Source: DAIDKA01 sp035506335 (GTDB lineage: Bacteria > Pseudomonadota > Gammaproteobacteria > Steroidobacterales > Steroidobacteraceae). From it: a DNA stretch of 64,000 nucleotides. Shown here in pieces: positions 49,859-58,572 of this stretch; the stretch's first letter is position 1; the number at the start of each line of letters is the position of its first letter. The position numbers and the translations under genes were made by a program. The stretch covers positions 1 to 64,000 of the forward strand of contig DATJPN010000074.1 of the NCBI GenBank assembly GCA_035506335.1, read 5' to 3'. Under the pieces are notes generated by a model, which ran no database searches, was not told the origin of the DNA, and was given only the letters and a program-made list of their open reading frames with translations.

Positions 49859-50689
49859 ATGCAGATATCCGAAATGTTTGCCGTGCGTGGCTACGGCGTG
49901 GTGGTCACCGGGGGAGCGAGCGGGCTCGGACTCGCCTACGCCGAAGTGCTGGCGCACAACGGTGCGCGCGTGACCATCCTGGACCTGAATGGCGCCGAGG
50001 TCGCGGGCCAGGCCGCGCGCCTGAGCGCCGCCGGGCTCGATGTCCGCGGCGTCGCCGTGAACGTCACGGATCATGCCGCCCTGGATGCGGCGATCGATGC
50101 CGCGGCCGCCCTGTATGGGCGCCTGGACGTGGTGTTCGCCAATGCCGGCGTGGATTCCGGCGCGGGCTTCGTCGACGGCTGGGTCGGCAACGATCGCAAG
50201 CGCGTGCCCGAAGGCGCTCTGGAAAACTACACCGACGAGCGCTGGAATCGCGTCATCGACGTGAACCTGAACGGGGTATTCGCGACGCTGCGCGCCGCGG
50301 CCCGGCACATGCGCCCGCGGCGCTCGGGCCGGATGATCGTCACGACCTCTCTCGCCGCCAGCAAGGTCGAACCGGCCATCGGTTCGGCGTACATGGCGGC
50401 CAAGGCCGGCGCCTTCCATCTCACGCAGTGCGTAGCGCTGGAGCTCGCGGCGTACGGCATCACGGTGAATGCGATTGCGCCGGGATTCATCGTCACCAAT
50501 ATCGGCGGCGGCCACGCGAAGAAGCCGGAAACGCAGGCCACGGTGGGCAGGTTCATCCCGATGCACCGCGTGGGATTTCCGGATGACCTGAAGGGACTGG
50601 CGCTGTTCCTGGCCTCGCCGGCTTCAGCCTATATCACCGGGCAGCAGATCACGATCGATGGCGGCTGGGGACTGGGCTTCGCGGACTGA
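49859..50689 (+). CDS. SDR-family oxidoreductase
   Basis: A 276-residue short-chain dehydrogenase: TGGASGLGLAY (about 17-27) is the cofactor loop, VFANAGVDSG the NAG motif, VTTSLAASK carries the catalytic Ser, and YMAAK the Tyr-x3-Lys. An insert of about 20 residues (WVGNDRKRVPEG) is unusual at this place. Substrate unknown. ATG 49859 follows a GGGGTGGGG site; TTG 49841 in the same frame is less likely. Confidence 0.86.
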   Translation: MQISEMFAVRGYGVVVTGGASGLGLAYAEVLAHNGARVTILDLNGAEVAGQAARLSAAGLDVRGVAVNVTDHAALDAAIDAAAALYGRLDVVFANAGVDSGAGFVDGWVGNDRKRVPEGALENYTDERWNRVIDVNLNGVFATLRAAARHMRPRRSGRMIVTTSLAASKVEPAIGSAYMAAKAGAFHLTQCVALELAAYGITVNAIAPGFIVTNIGGGHAKKPETQATVGRFIPMHRVGFPDDLKGLALFLASPASAYITGQQITIDGGWGLGFAD

Positions 50690-50704
50690 CGCCGATCGGG
50701 CGGC

Positions 50705-51712
50705 TCATACCGCCGTCAGCCATCCGAACCGGTCCGGCGCCGCACCGCGCTGCACGTCCACCAGCGCCGCGCGCAATGCCCGGGTCACGGGACCGACGGC
50801 GCCATCGGCGACGCGCACCTCGCGGTCCTTCCAGATCAGGGTGCCCACCGCGGCCAGCACGGCCGCCGTGCCCGAGAGGGCGGCCTCGCCCGTCGCCACC
50901 CAGTCGAGCGTCTCCTCCACCGTGACGATGCGCTCCTGCACGCTGTAGCCCATGTCCCGCGCGAGCGTCAGCAGCGAATCGCGCGTCACACCGTGCAGAA
51001 ACGTGGAATCCAGGCTCCGCGTCAGGATCTGCCGCTCACGCAGCAGCAGGAAGTTGGCGGCACCGGTCTCCTGCACCTCGCCGTTCGGGCAGAACAGCAC
51101 CTGGTCGGCCCGGTGCCCGCGGCGCGCGGCCAGGGTCGGTCCCAGCGCCGCCGCATAGTTGCCGCCGGTCTTCACCACGCCCAGGTGCGGCGCCGTGCGT
51201 GGCGCCGGCTCCATCAGGATCCGCAGCGGTTTCATGCCGCCGGCGAAGTAGTCCCATACGGGGCTCGCCATCACCACGAGTGTCGCCTGGTCGGCCGGCG
51301 TGGCCGCGGCGCCGATGTTCGGCGTGGTGCCGAACAGCACCGGACGCAGGTACAAGGCGCCCGGCGCGCCCGGCACCTCGGCACGGCTGCGATCCACCAG
51401 CGCCAGCACCATGTTGCGCACCAGGTTCGCATCCGGTTCGGGCAGCACCAGGAGGCGGGCGCTGTTGCGCAGCCTTTCGATGTGGCGGTCCATGCGGAAA
51501 ATGTGCACGCCTCCGTCGTCGCGGCGATACGCCTTGAAACCCTCGAAGCAGGAGCTGCAGTAATGCAGGGCGTGCGCCGCCGGATGCAGCGTCAGCCCGC
51601 CGGTCGCGGTGAGGTCGAAGGCGGACCATGCGCCGTCCTTGAAGGTGGCGACGGCCATCAGCTCGGTGAACACGCTGCCGAACGGCGCCGTGCGGGGGTC
51701 GGGTCTGCTCAT
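50705..51712 (-). CDS. ilvE: Branched-chain amino acid aminotransferase
   Basis: A 335-residue class IV PLP aminotransferase. The conserved FEGFKAYRR-type segment (CFEGFKAYRRDDG, about 55-67) and the PLP lysine in GVVKTGGNYAAAL (Lys about 181) are visible, as is the GEVQETGAANF motif (about 211-221). It exchanges amino groups between glutamate and leucine, isoleucine or valine. It is the last gene of a four-gene minus-strand run after two peptidases, 12 bases from the GCPII-like gene, which suggests use of amino acids freed by them. Confidence 0.87.
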   Translation of the reverse strand: MSRPDPRTAPFGSVFTELMAVATFKDGAWSAFDLTATGGLTLHPAAHALHYCSSCFEGFKAYRRDDGGVHIFRMDRHIERLRNSARLLVLPEPDANLVRNMVLALVDRSRAEVPGAPGALYLRPVLFGTTPNIGAAATPADQATLVVMASPVWDYFAGGMKPLRILMEPAPRTAPHLGVVKTGGNYAAALGPTLAARRGHRADQVLFCPNGEVQETGAANFLLLRERQILTRSLDSTFLHGVTRDSLLTLARDMGYSVQERIVTVEETLDWVATGEAALSGTAAVLAAVGTLIWKDREVRVADGAVGPVTRALRAALVDVQRGAAPDRFGWLTAV

Positions 51713-51724
51713 GAAGGAATTATA

Positions 51725-54019
51725 TCAGCCCGCCGCGCGCAGCATGGCGCTCGCCCGGTCGAGCTGCTCGCTGTAGCGGACCAGGGCGGCCGCGGTCCGC
51801 TGCGCATACTCATCGGCCGTCTGCCAGTGACCCTGTTCGATGGCCTCGCGCACGCCGGGCAGCGTCTTCGCCCCATAGCCGCTGAGCAGTCCCGGCGCAT
51901 AGATCAGGTGGGTGTACCAGCTGCGTCCCGGCAGGCCGTGCTCATCGGTCAGCGACCGCTCCAGACCCCGCAGCACCGCGTTGATCGAGCGCGCGTGCTC
52001 GGCGGCGAGCGGCGCTGTCGCGGCCATCCGCTGCGCATACAGGGCATCGAAGTCGCGCGCCGCGGCGAGCAGCCGCGTGACCGCGTTGTCGAGCGGCGCG
52101 AAGTTCAGGAACGGCACGGCGGCCTCGGGCAGCGGCGCGAGCACCGGCCGCCGCGGGTCCGCGGCGAGATCGAAGAGGTGCGCATCGATCATCGCCTGCA
52201 GATCCGCGGCGTGCTTGCGCCGCGCATCCGCGAGCGCATGCAGCTGATGGACGTAGCCGTCGATCCGCTGCGCCACGCTGCCCGCCTGCTGCGGCAGCAG
52301 CTGGGCATCGGCGACGCGCAGCATCAGCCGGCCGTTGGTCTGTGCGAGGGCCACGCCGTAGCGGAAGTCCGGATCGCCGAATCGCACATAGTGCTCGAAG
52401 GTGTCGTAACGGGAGTGGTAGACGCCCGACTGGTCCGCCTCGCCGCCGTATTCCACCGACAGGGTCGTGATTCCGAGGTGCTGCAGGAACGGCGTGAAGT
52501 CCGAACCGGACCCGAGTATCTCCAGCTGCAGGTCGCCGCCCCCCGAGGCGGCGCCTGCCGCGGCGCGCTCGTCCGGATCATCGGTGGCTCCCGCGGCATT
52601 GACCAGGATCCGGGCGCGCAGCCGTGCCTGCACGCTCGCACCGGTTTCCGGATCCACGACCGCGCCGGCCACCTGGTTCAGCAGACGCTGCAGCGAATCG
52701 CTGCCGCCGGCGCCCAGGAAGCCGCGCCCGTTCTCGTCGGAATTCAGGTACAGCACGGCTTTCGCCTGCAATTCCGCGGCATGGGTCTCGGCCCACTCGG
52801 TGGAGCCGAGCAGACCCGGCTCCTCGCCGTCCCAGCTCGCATACACGAGCGTGCGCCGGGGTCGCCAGCCGCTCTTGAGCAAGGCCCCGATGGCGCGCGC
52901 CTCCGCGAGCTCGGCGGTGGCGCCGGCGAGCGGATCCCACGCGCCCTCGACCCAGCCGTCGTGATGGTTGCCGCGTATCACCCACTCGTCGGGAAAGTCC
53001 GCTCCCTGGATCGTGGCAATGACATCGTAGATCGGCTTCAGGCTCCACTCGGACTTCACCATGAGGCGCACCTTCGCGCCGCCCGGCCCCAGGTGATAGG
53101 TGATCGGCAGGGAGCCGCGCCACGCCGGCGGCGCCACCGGGCCCGCGAGGCTGCTCAGTATGGGCTGCGCATCGGCCCACGAAATCGGCAGCACCGGGAT
53201 CTTTGCCACAGTCCGCGCATCCTTGATCGCCAGGCGTGCCGCGCCCGCCGTCGCGCCCGTTCCCGGCGTCAGCGGATCACCCGGGTAGACCGGAATGTCC
53301 GCGACCGATCCACGCTGTATGCCGTCGGCCGGGCGCCACCCGCCCGCAGGATACACATCACCGGCGGCGTACCCGTCCTCGTGCGGGTCGGAATAGATCA
53401 GGCATCCGACCGCACCGTGCTCATGGGCCAGCTTGACTTTCACCCCGCGCCAGCCGCCGCCATAGCGCACCAGCACGATCTTGCCGGTCACGCTGACCCC
53501 GCGGCGCGCCAGCTCCTGGTAGTCGGCGGCCATGCCGAAGTTCACATAGACCACATCGGCCGTGACGTCACCGTCCGCGCCGTAGACGTTGTACGCGGGC
53601 AGCGCCCCGGGGGCGGCGCTGCCGGGATCCCCGGCAATTGCCGGCTCGGTGAGCCGGGCCCGGTGCGGCGCCGGTCCCAGCAACTCCACGCTTTCGGCCA
53701 GTGGCGTCGGATACAGCACCTGAAAAGTTTCGATCTGCGCCTGCCAGCCCCATGAGGCGAGCAGGTCGCGGATCCTTTGCGCATTCCTGCGGTCATGCGC
53801 CGAACCCACGTGGTTGGGCGCGGCGGCCAGGTCCTGCAGCCAGGCGCGCAGCTCGGCCGGGTTGAGGTCTGCGTCGAACCGGCTCTCCACGGCGAGCTCG
53901 GCGCTGCTGCCCGCGGCGTCGAAGCCGAGCAGATTCTCGGCGGCGGCCGCGCGGACCGGCGCCGCCAGCGATCCGCACAGGCACATGAGAAGGGCAATGA
54001 CGCGTCGGTCGATGTTCAA
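51725..54019 (-). CDS. Exported glutamate carboxypeptidase II-like M28 peptidase
   Basis: A 764-residue exported protein: signal peptide (about 1-27), a PA insert domain (about 140-320), an M28 catalytic domain and a C-terminal transferrin-receptor-like dimerisation domain. Zinc ligands and the catalytic Glu are visible in order: NHHDGWVEGAWDP (His, Asp), DGEEPGLLG (Glu-Glu), YLNSDENGR (Asp) and YHSRYDTFEHY (His). Architecture matches human GCPII and NAALADase-type enzymes. It should trim C-terminal or glutamyl residues of peptides in the periplasm. It sits between prolyl oligopeptidase and ilvE in one operon. Confidence 0.87.
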   Translation of the reverse strand: MNIDRRVIALLMCLCGSLAAPVRAAAAENLLGFDAAGSSAELAVESRFDADLNPAELRAWLQDLAAAPNHVGSAHDRRNAQRIRDLLASWGWQAQIETFQVLYPTPLAESVELLGPAPHRARLTEPAIAGDPGSAAPGALPAYNVYGADGDVTADVVYVNFGMAADYQELARRGVSVTGKIVLVRYGGGWRGVKVKLAHEHGAVGCLIYSDPHEDGYAAGDVYPAGGWRPADGIQRGSVADIPVYPGDPLTPGTGATAGAARLAIKDARTVAKIPVLPISWADAQPILSSLAGPVAPPAWRGSLPITYHLGPGGAKVRLMVKSEWSLKPIYDVIATIQGADFPDEWVIRGNHHDGWVEGAWDPLAGATAELAEARAIGALLKSGWRPRRTLVYASWDGEEPGLLGSTEWAETHAAELQAKAVLYLNSDENGRGFLGAGGSDSLQRLLNQVAGAVVDPETGASVQARLRARILVNAAGATDDPDERAAAGAASGGGDLQLEILGSGSDFTPFLQHLGITTLSVEYGGEADQSGVYHSRYDTFEHYVRFGDPDFRYGVALAQTNGRLMLRVADAQLLPQQAGSVAQRIDGYVHQLHALADARRKHAADLQAMIDAHLFDLAADPRRPVLAPLPEAAVPFLNFAPLDNAVTRLLAAARDFDALYAQRMAATAPLAAEHARSINAVLRGLERSLTDEHGLPGRSWYTHLIYAPGLLSGYGAKTLPGVREAIEQGHWQTADEYAQRTAAALVRYSEQLDRASAMLRAAG

Positions 54020-54054
54020 AGGCTCACTCCGTGGCAGAAGGCGCGGGCTGTCAC

Positions 54055-56160
54055 TCAGTCGATGAGACGCTGCGACAGGTAGACGTATTCGAGCGCCAGG
54101 CGGCGGGCGCGCTCACGCAGATCGGCCGCCGCCGAGTGTCCGCCCTCGATGTTCTCGTAATACAGGAAGGGCATCCGCAGGGCTTCGAGCCTGGCGGCGT
54201 ACTTGCGCGCGTGCCCGGGATGCACCCGGTCATCCTTGGTGGAGGTGAGGATGAATACCAGCGGATAGTCCTTGCGAAAATGCAGATTCTGGTACGGGGA
54301 CATCTTCTCGAGCCAGGCCCGCTCCTGCGGCACCTGCGGCGATCCATACTCATCCACCCACGACGCGCCGGCCAGCAACTTGTCGTAGCGCAGCATATCG
54401 AGCAGCGGCACCTGCAGGATGGCCGCGCGGAACAGTTCCGGGCGCTGCGTGAGCATGACCCCCATCAGCAGGCCGCCATTCGAACCGCCTTCGATCCCGA
54501 GGCGGCGGGTCGAGGTGATGCGCCGCGCGATCAGGTCCTCCGCGACCGCGATGAAATCATCGTACACGACCTGCCGATGGGTCTTGAGCCCGGCCTCGTG
54601 CCACGCCGGGCCGAACTCCCCGCCGCCGCGGATATTGGCGAGCACGTAGACACCGCCGTGCTCGAGCCACAATTTCCCGGTCGCGCCGAGGTAACTCGGC
54701 AACAGGGAGACATCGAACCCGCCATAGCCGTACAGCAGGGTCGGTGCGGTGCCGTCGGCAACGAAATCCCTGGGTCTCACGAGGAAATACGGCACCCGGG
54801 TCCCGTCCTTCGAGGTCGCCTCGAGCGGCTCGACCAGGAATCGCCCGGCCGCGAATTTCTGCGCCAGGCTCTTGATGGGCCTGGCCTGCCGGGAGGGCAC
54901 CTCGACCTGGTACAGCGTCGCGGGCGTGAGGAAATCCTCGTAGGTGACGAACGCCGTGTCGTTGCGTTCATCGCTGGTCGCGATTCCCACGGCGCCGTTG
55001 GCCGGCAGCGCGATGTCCACGGCCGTCCAGTCCCGGCCGTCAAACTTGAGGCGCAGCAGCCGCCACTTCACGTTGGAATACAGGGCCACGAGCACGCCGC
55101 CACGAGTGACCGCGACCTGCTCGATCGAGTCGCGCGGACCCGGGGCCAGCGCCGTCCGGATCGGCGGCTCCCGGGCGGTCACCGCCGCGAGCGGCATGGA
55201 CAGCAGCGAACCGCTCCTGAAGGTCTGCCCGCCCATCCGCCAGTCCTGGAGGATCCGGAACAGCAACTCGCCACGACTGATCGCCTGCAACTGCACCTTC
55301 GGCGGCAGCGTCATCGGTTGCAGGACGCCGGCCTGCAGGGCCAGGTAATCGGTGGTGAAGAACGTCCTCGCCCGGGCGATCACCAGCAACCGTTCGCCGC
55401 CGTCGCCATCCAGCCGATCCGGGCTGACCGCTACGTCATGAGCCTCGCCGCGATACAGTTCCCGGGCCTGAGCGAGCGGCTGGCCGCGGCGCCATTCCCG
55501 GACGATGAACGGGTACCCGGATTCGGTCAGGGAATGTGCCCCGAAGTCCGTGGCGACCAGCACCGTGTCCGCGTCCTTCCAGGCGACTTCGGACTTGGCC
55601 TCGGGCAATGTGAAGCCATCGGCCACGAAGCTGCGCGTGACCTGGTCGAACTCGCGGACCACCTTGGCATCCCGGCCGCCGTCGGAGAGGCTGATGAGGC
55701 AACGCGGGCCGTTGTCGGGCTGGCAAAGCACGCCCTTGTACACCCAGTTGCGTCCTTCGGCCCCCGCCAGGGCATCCACGTCGAGCAGGGTCTCCCACTG
55801 CGGCGTCGCGGTCTCGTAGGAAGCGAGCGCAGCACGGCGCCACACACCCCTGACATGCCGGTCGTCCTGCCAGAAGTTGTAGACGTAGCCGCCGCGCAGC
55901 GCGCCATAGGGAATGCGGCTGCGATCCTCGAGAATGCCGAGCGCCTGCTCGTAGGCGGCCTGGTAGCGGACATCACCGGTGAGTTGCCCGAGCGAGCGCT
56001 CGTTGTGCTGGCGCACCCAGGCCAGCGCCCGCTCGCCCTCGATGTCCTCCAGCCACAGGAAAGGGTCGGCGCCGGCCGCGGCCAGCCCGAGAGCCGCGAT
56101 CGCAGCTAACACGGGAGCCTCTGCATCAGGGGAATCAGCGCTCGGGGACATCCACGGCAC
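54055..56160 (-). CDS. Prolyl oligopeptidase family (S9A) serine peptidase
   Basis: A 701-residue enzyme with an N-terminal beta-propeller and a C-terminal alpha/beta hydrolase. The catalytic triad is visible: Ser in GGSNGG (about 546-551), Asp in TKDDRVHP and His in GGHS. It cleaves short peptides after proline. The N-terminus has a weak hydrophobic segment (VLAAIAALGLAAAGA) that may be a signal peptide. It is 3 bases downstream of the ATP-grasp gene and 35 upstream of the GCPII-like gene, so it is part of that operon. Confidence 0.87.
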   Translation of the reverse strand: MPWMSPSADSPDAEAPVLAAIAALGLAAAGADPFLWLEDIEGERALAWVRQHNERSLGQLTGDVRYQAAYEQALGILEDRSRIPYGALRGGYVYNFWQDDRHVRGVWRRAALASYETATPQWETLLDVDALAGAEGRNWVYKGVLCQPDNGPRCLISLSDGGRDAKVVREFDQVTRSFVADGFTLPEAKSEVAWKDADTVLVATDFGAHSLTESGYPFIVREWRRGQPLAQARELYRGEAHDVAVSPDRLDGDGGERLLVIARARTFFTTDYLALQAGVLQPMTLPPKVQLQAISRGELLFRILQDWRMGGQTFRSGSLLSMPLAAVTAREPPIRTALAPGPRDSIEQVAVTRGGVLVALYSNVKWRLLRLKFDGRDWTAVDIALPANGAVGIATSDERNDTAFVTYEDFLTPATLYQVEVPSRQARPIKSLAQKFAAGRFLVEPLEATSKDGTRVPYFLVRPRDFVADGTAPTLLYGYGGFDVSLLPSYLGATGKLWLEHGGVYVLANIRGGGEFGPAWHEAGLKTHRQVVYDDFIAVAEDLIARRITSTRRLGIEGGSNGGLLMGVMLTQRPELFRAAILQVPLLDMLRYDKLLAGASWVDEYGSPQVPQERAWLEKMSPYQNLHFRKDYPLVFILTSTKDDRVHPGHARKYAARLEALRMPFLYYENIEGGHSAAADLRERARRLALEYVYLSQRLID

Positions 56161-56163
56161 CGA

Positions 56164-57114
56164 TTATAGCGGCACGGCCGCGGCGGGCGTGAATCGCCGG
56201 ATGCAGTCGGCAAACCGGGCGGCGGCCCCGGGCGCATGGGCGAGGAACAGTGACGGTTCGATCAACTCCAGCTCGAGCAGCCGCGGCTGACCGCGCTCGT
56301 CGCGAATGAGATCGACCCGGGCATACAGCGGAACGGCGAACGGGACCGCGGCCAGCGCCCGGCGCGCGACGGCGAGTTCATCCGGGGCGGCATCGCGCGC
56401 GCTGATGGTCTCCGCCGCGAACAACCCGGTGGTCGGGCCGGCGCCGGACTTCAGCAGCGCGGCCTTGCGTATCGAGTGGCTGAATTCACCGCCGAAGAAT
56501 ATGAGCGCCGTTTCGCCCTCCTCGTCCACCCGCGAAAGATACGGCTGCAGCAGCGCGCTGCGCCCGGCGGCGAGCAGCCGCCCGGCGTGCGCCACGGCAG
56601 CCGCCCGGTCGGCGCGCCGCAGACGCAGCGCGTCGCGCGAACCGGCGCCGATCGCCGGCTTGATCACCAGTTCGGCGCACTCGTGGTCGAGGAAGCCCGC
56701 AAGGACAGCCGCCACATCCGTACCGGGTTCGAGAAAGGTCGTCGACACCACCGGCACGCCGGCGCTCGCCAGTGCGCCAAGATAGTGCTTGTCGATGTTC
56801 CAGCGCAGCATCGGCAGCGCATTGACGAGCGGCGCGGCCCGCGATGCGCGCTCCGCCCAGCTCACGAATTCCGCAAGACGTGCTGCATAGTCCCAGGTTG
56901 ATCGCAGCAGCAGCATGTCGAATCCGGACCAGTCGTGCGCGGCATCCCAGGCGAGGATGTGCGCTTCGATGCCGGCGTGGTGCAGCGCGTCGGCCAACGG
57001 CGACAGGTCCTCATCGAGCGATCGGGCCGCCTCGGCCGTCACCAGCGCGATGCGGCGCGATCCGGCGACATCGGCGCCGTGCGGAAGATGTTTCTGCAGC
57101 GCATCACCGCGCAT
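56164..57114 (-). CDS. ATP-grasp family ligase-like protein
   Basis: A 316-residue protein of the ATP-grasp superfamily, nearest in pattern to glutathione synthetase/RimK-type members: WNIDKHYLGALASAGVPVV (about 106-124), the ATP-binding Lys in LVIKPAIGAGS (about 147-157), the loop segment LLQPYLSRVDEEGE and the metal-binding acidic residues in RVDLIRD and ELELIEPSLF. Such enzymes join amino acids or peptides with ATP. The product is unknown. It heads the operon with prolyl oligopeptidase, GCPII-like peptidase and IlvE. ATG 57114 is used; an in-frame ATG at 57192 is possible. Confidence 0.75.
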   Translation of the reverse strand: MRGDALQKHLPHGADVAGSRRIALVTAEAARSLDEDLSPLADALHHAGIEAHILAWDAAHDWSGFDMLLLRSTWDYAARLAEFVSWAERASRAAPLVNALPMLRWNIDKHYLGALASAGVPVVSTTFLEPGTDVAAVLAGFLDHECAELVIKPAIGAGSRDALRLRRADRAAAVAHAGRLLAAGRSALLQPYLSRVDEEGETALIFFGGEFSHSIRKAALLKSGAGPTTGLFAAETISARDAAPDELAVARRALAAVPFAVPLYARVDLIRDERGQPRLLELELIEPSLFLAHAPGAAARFADCIRRFTPAAAVPL

Positions 57115-57194
57115 TCGCGATCGGCCTCCCGACACCGAACCTTCACACCGGGTGGTATCGGTGTGGTCCGTAGCCTGATAGATTGTTGCCACGC

Positions 57195-58169
57195 ATGAGT
57201 GTATCCAAGAACTGGACCTTCCCCGCCGCCCTGCAACCGCGGCCCGAGCAGGTGCCCTTCGACCTGCAATCGGCCCTGCAGTCGGTGGTCAGGGTCCATT
57301 CGGAAATTCCCGAGGGCGCCTTCACGGCGCCGCTGCTCGGCACCGAGCGCATCGGCAGCGGCGTGGTCATCGGCGAGGACGGCATGGTCCTCACGATCGG
57401 CTACCTGATCACCGAGGCGCGCACGGTCTGGCTGTCCACCCATAACGGCCGTGCCGTACCCGGCCACGTGGCCGGGTACGATCAGATTTCCGGTTTCGGA
57501 CTGGTGCTGCCCCTCGGCGATCTGGGCGTGCCGGTCCTGCAGCGCGGAACGGCGGCCGGGCTCGAGGTCGGTGCGAGCGCCATCGTCATCGGCCACGGCG
57601 GCCTCGCGCATTGCCTCAATGTCCATGTCACGGCGCGCCGGGAATTCGCCGGACATTGGGAATACCTGCTGGACGATGCGATCTTCACGGCACCGGCGCA
57701 CCCGCAGTGGGGTGGCACGGCACTGGTGGGCCGCGACGGACGCCTGCTCGGAGTCGGCTCCCTGCTGGTGGAGGAGTCCACGAGTGACCAGACTTTCGAC
57801 GCCAACCTGTTCGTCCCGGTGGATCTCCTGGATCCCATCCTGGACGACATGCTGCGCGCCGGACGTCCGTTGCAGGCGCCACGGCCCTGGCTCGGCATGT
57901 ATGCCACCGAACAGCACGGCCGCCTGGTGGTCGGCGCCCTGGCGCAGGACGGGCCGGCGCATCGCGCCGGCGTCCGGGTGAATGACGAGGTCACCGCCGT
58001 CGCGGGACTCGGTGTTGCCGGGCTCGCCGACCTGTTCCGCAAGGTCTGGAGCATCGGGCCGGCCGGCAGCGAGATTCCCCTCACCCTCACCCGCGGCGAA
58101 CGGACCTCACAGGTGCGGGTGCATTCGGCCGACCGCTACGACTACCTGCTGAAGCCGCAGCGGCACTGA
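57195..58169 (+). CDS. HtrA-like PDZ protein with degenerate catalytic triad
   Basis: A 324-residue protein with the trypsin-like fold and C-terminal PDZ domain of HtrA/DegP (S1C) family. The triad is replaced throughout: the His of T-N-x-H aligns with LTIGYLI (Tyr), the Asp of D-x2-A-V-L with QISGFGLV (Gly), and the Ser of G-N-S-G-G with PQWGGT (Trp). No signal peptide is visible, and no ATP or metal site. The PDZ segment (GALAQDGPAHRAGVR) is intact. It should therefore bind rather than cut protein. It is divergent from the ATP-grasp gene with 80 bases between. Confidence 0.8.
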   Translation: MSVSKNWTFPAALQPRPEQVPFDLQSALQSVVRVHSEIPEGAFTAPLLGTERIGSGVVIGEDGMVLTIGYLITEARTVWLSTHNGRAVPGHVAGYDQISGFGLVLPLGDLGVPVLQRGTAAGLEVGASAIVIGHGGLAHCLNVHVTARREFAGHWEYLLDDAIFTAPAHPQWGGTALVGRDGRLLGVGSLLVEESTSDQTFDANLFVPVDLLDPILDDMLRAGRPLQAPRPWLGMYATEQHGRLVVGALAQDGPAHRAGVRVNDEVTAVAGLGVAGLADLFRKVWSIGPAGSEIPLTLTRGERTSQVRVHSADRYDYLLKPQRH

Positions 58170-58177
58170 GCCGCCCG

Positions 58178-58495
58178 TCAGGCAGCCGGGCCCGACAGGC
58201 AGGTCTTCATGAAGGCCTTGCGATCGGCGCCCTTCAGGGCCTTCGCCTTGGCATCCGCGTTGCAGCTCTTCATCTTCTGCTGCTGCGGGGTGAGCGTCTT
58301 GGCGGCCGGCGCCGAGCTGCCCGCCGAGAGGCAGGATTTCATGAAGCTCTTGCGGGCATCCCCGGTCAGCTTCTGATCGCCGGCCTGCGCGTTGCAGGTC
58401 GTCATCTTGGTCTGCTGGGCGGTCTCGGCGTGGACGGCGAGCGTCGTTCCCAACGCCAGCAGCATCACGGCCGTCGCGGATCTGAACTTGCGCAT
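58178..58495 (-). CDS. psiF: PsiF-family exported protein
   Basis: A 105-residue protein with a signal peptide (about 1-22, LLALGTTLAVHA) and two PsiF repeats: TKMTTCNAQAGDQKL and QKMKSCNADAKAKALK, each followed by F-M-K-x-C-L. PsiF is induced by phosphate starvation in enteric bacteria; its function is not known. The lone Cys in each repeat may form disulfides. It converges on the HtrA-like gene with an 8-base gap. Confidence 0.87.
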   Translation of the reverse strand: MRKFRSATAVMLLALGTTLAVHAETAQQTKMTTCNAQAGDQKLTGDARKSFMKSCLSAGSSAPAAKTLTPQQQKMKSCNADAKAKALKGADRKAFMKTCLSGPAA

Positions 58496-58572
58496 GAAGG
58501 TTCTCCCGTTCGGTAAATGAGGCGAGTCAGCGGGCCTTGTACGTCAAATGCCCCGGACTTGGCAAATCGGCC

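Noticed and set aside
50993..53755. A 920-codon open frame on plus, opposite the GCPII-like peptidase and part of ilvE
   Set aside because: Both opposite genes have full catalytic motifs; the plus frame shows no recognisable segment and spans two real genes.
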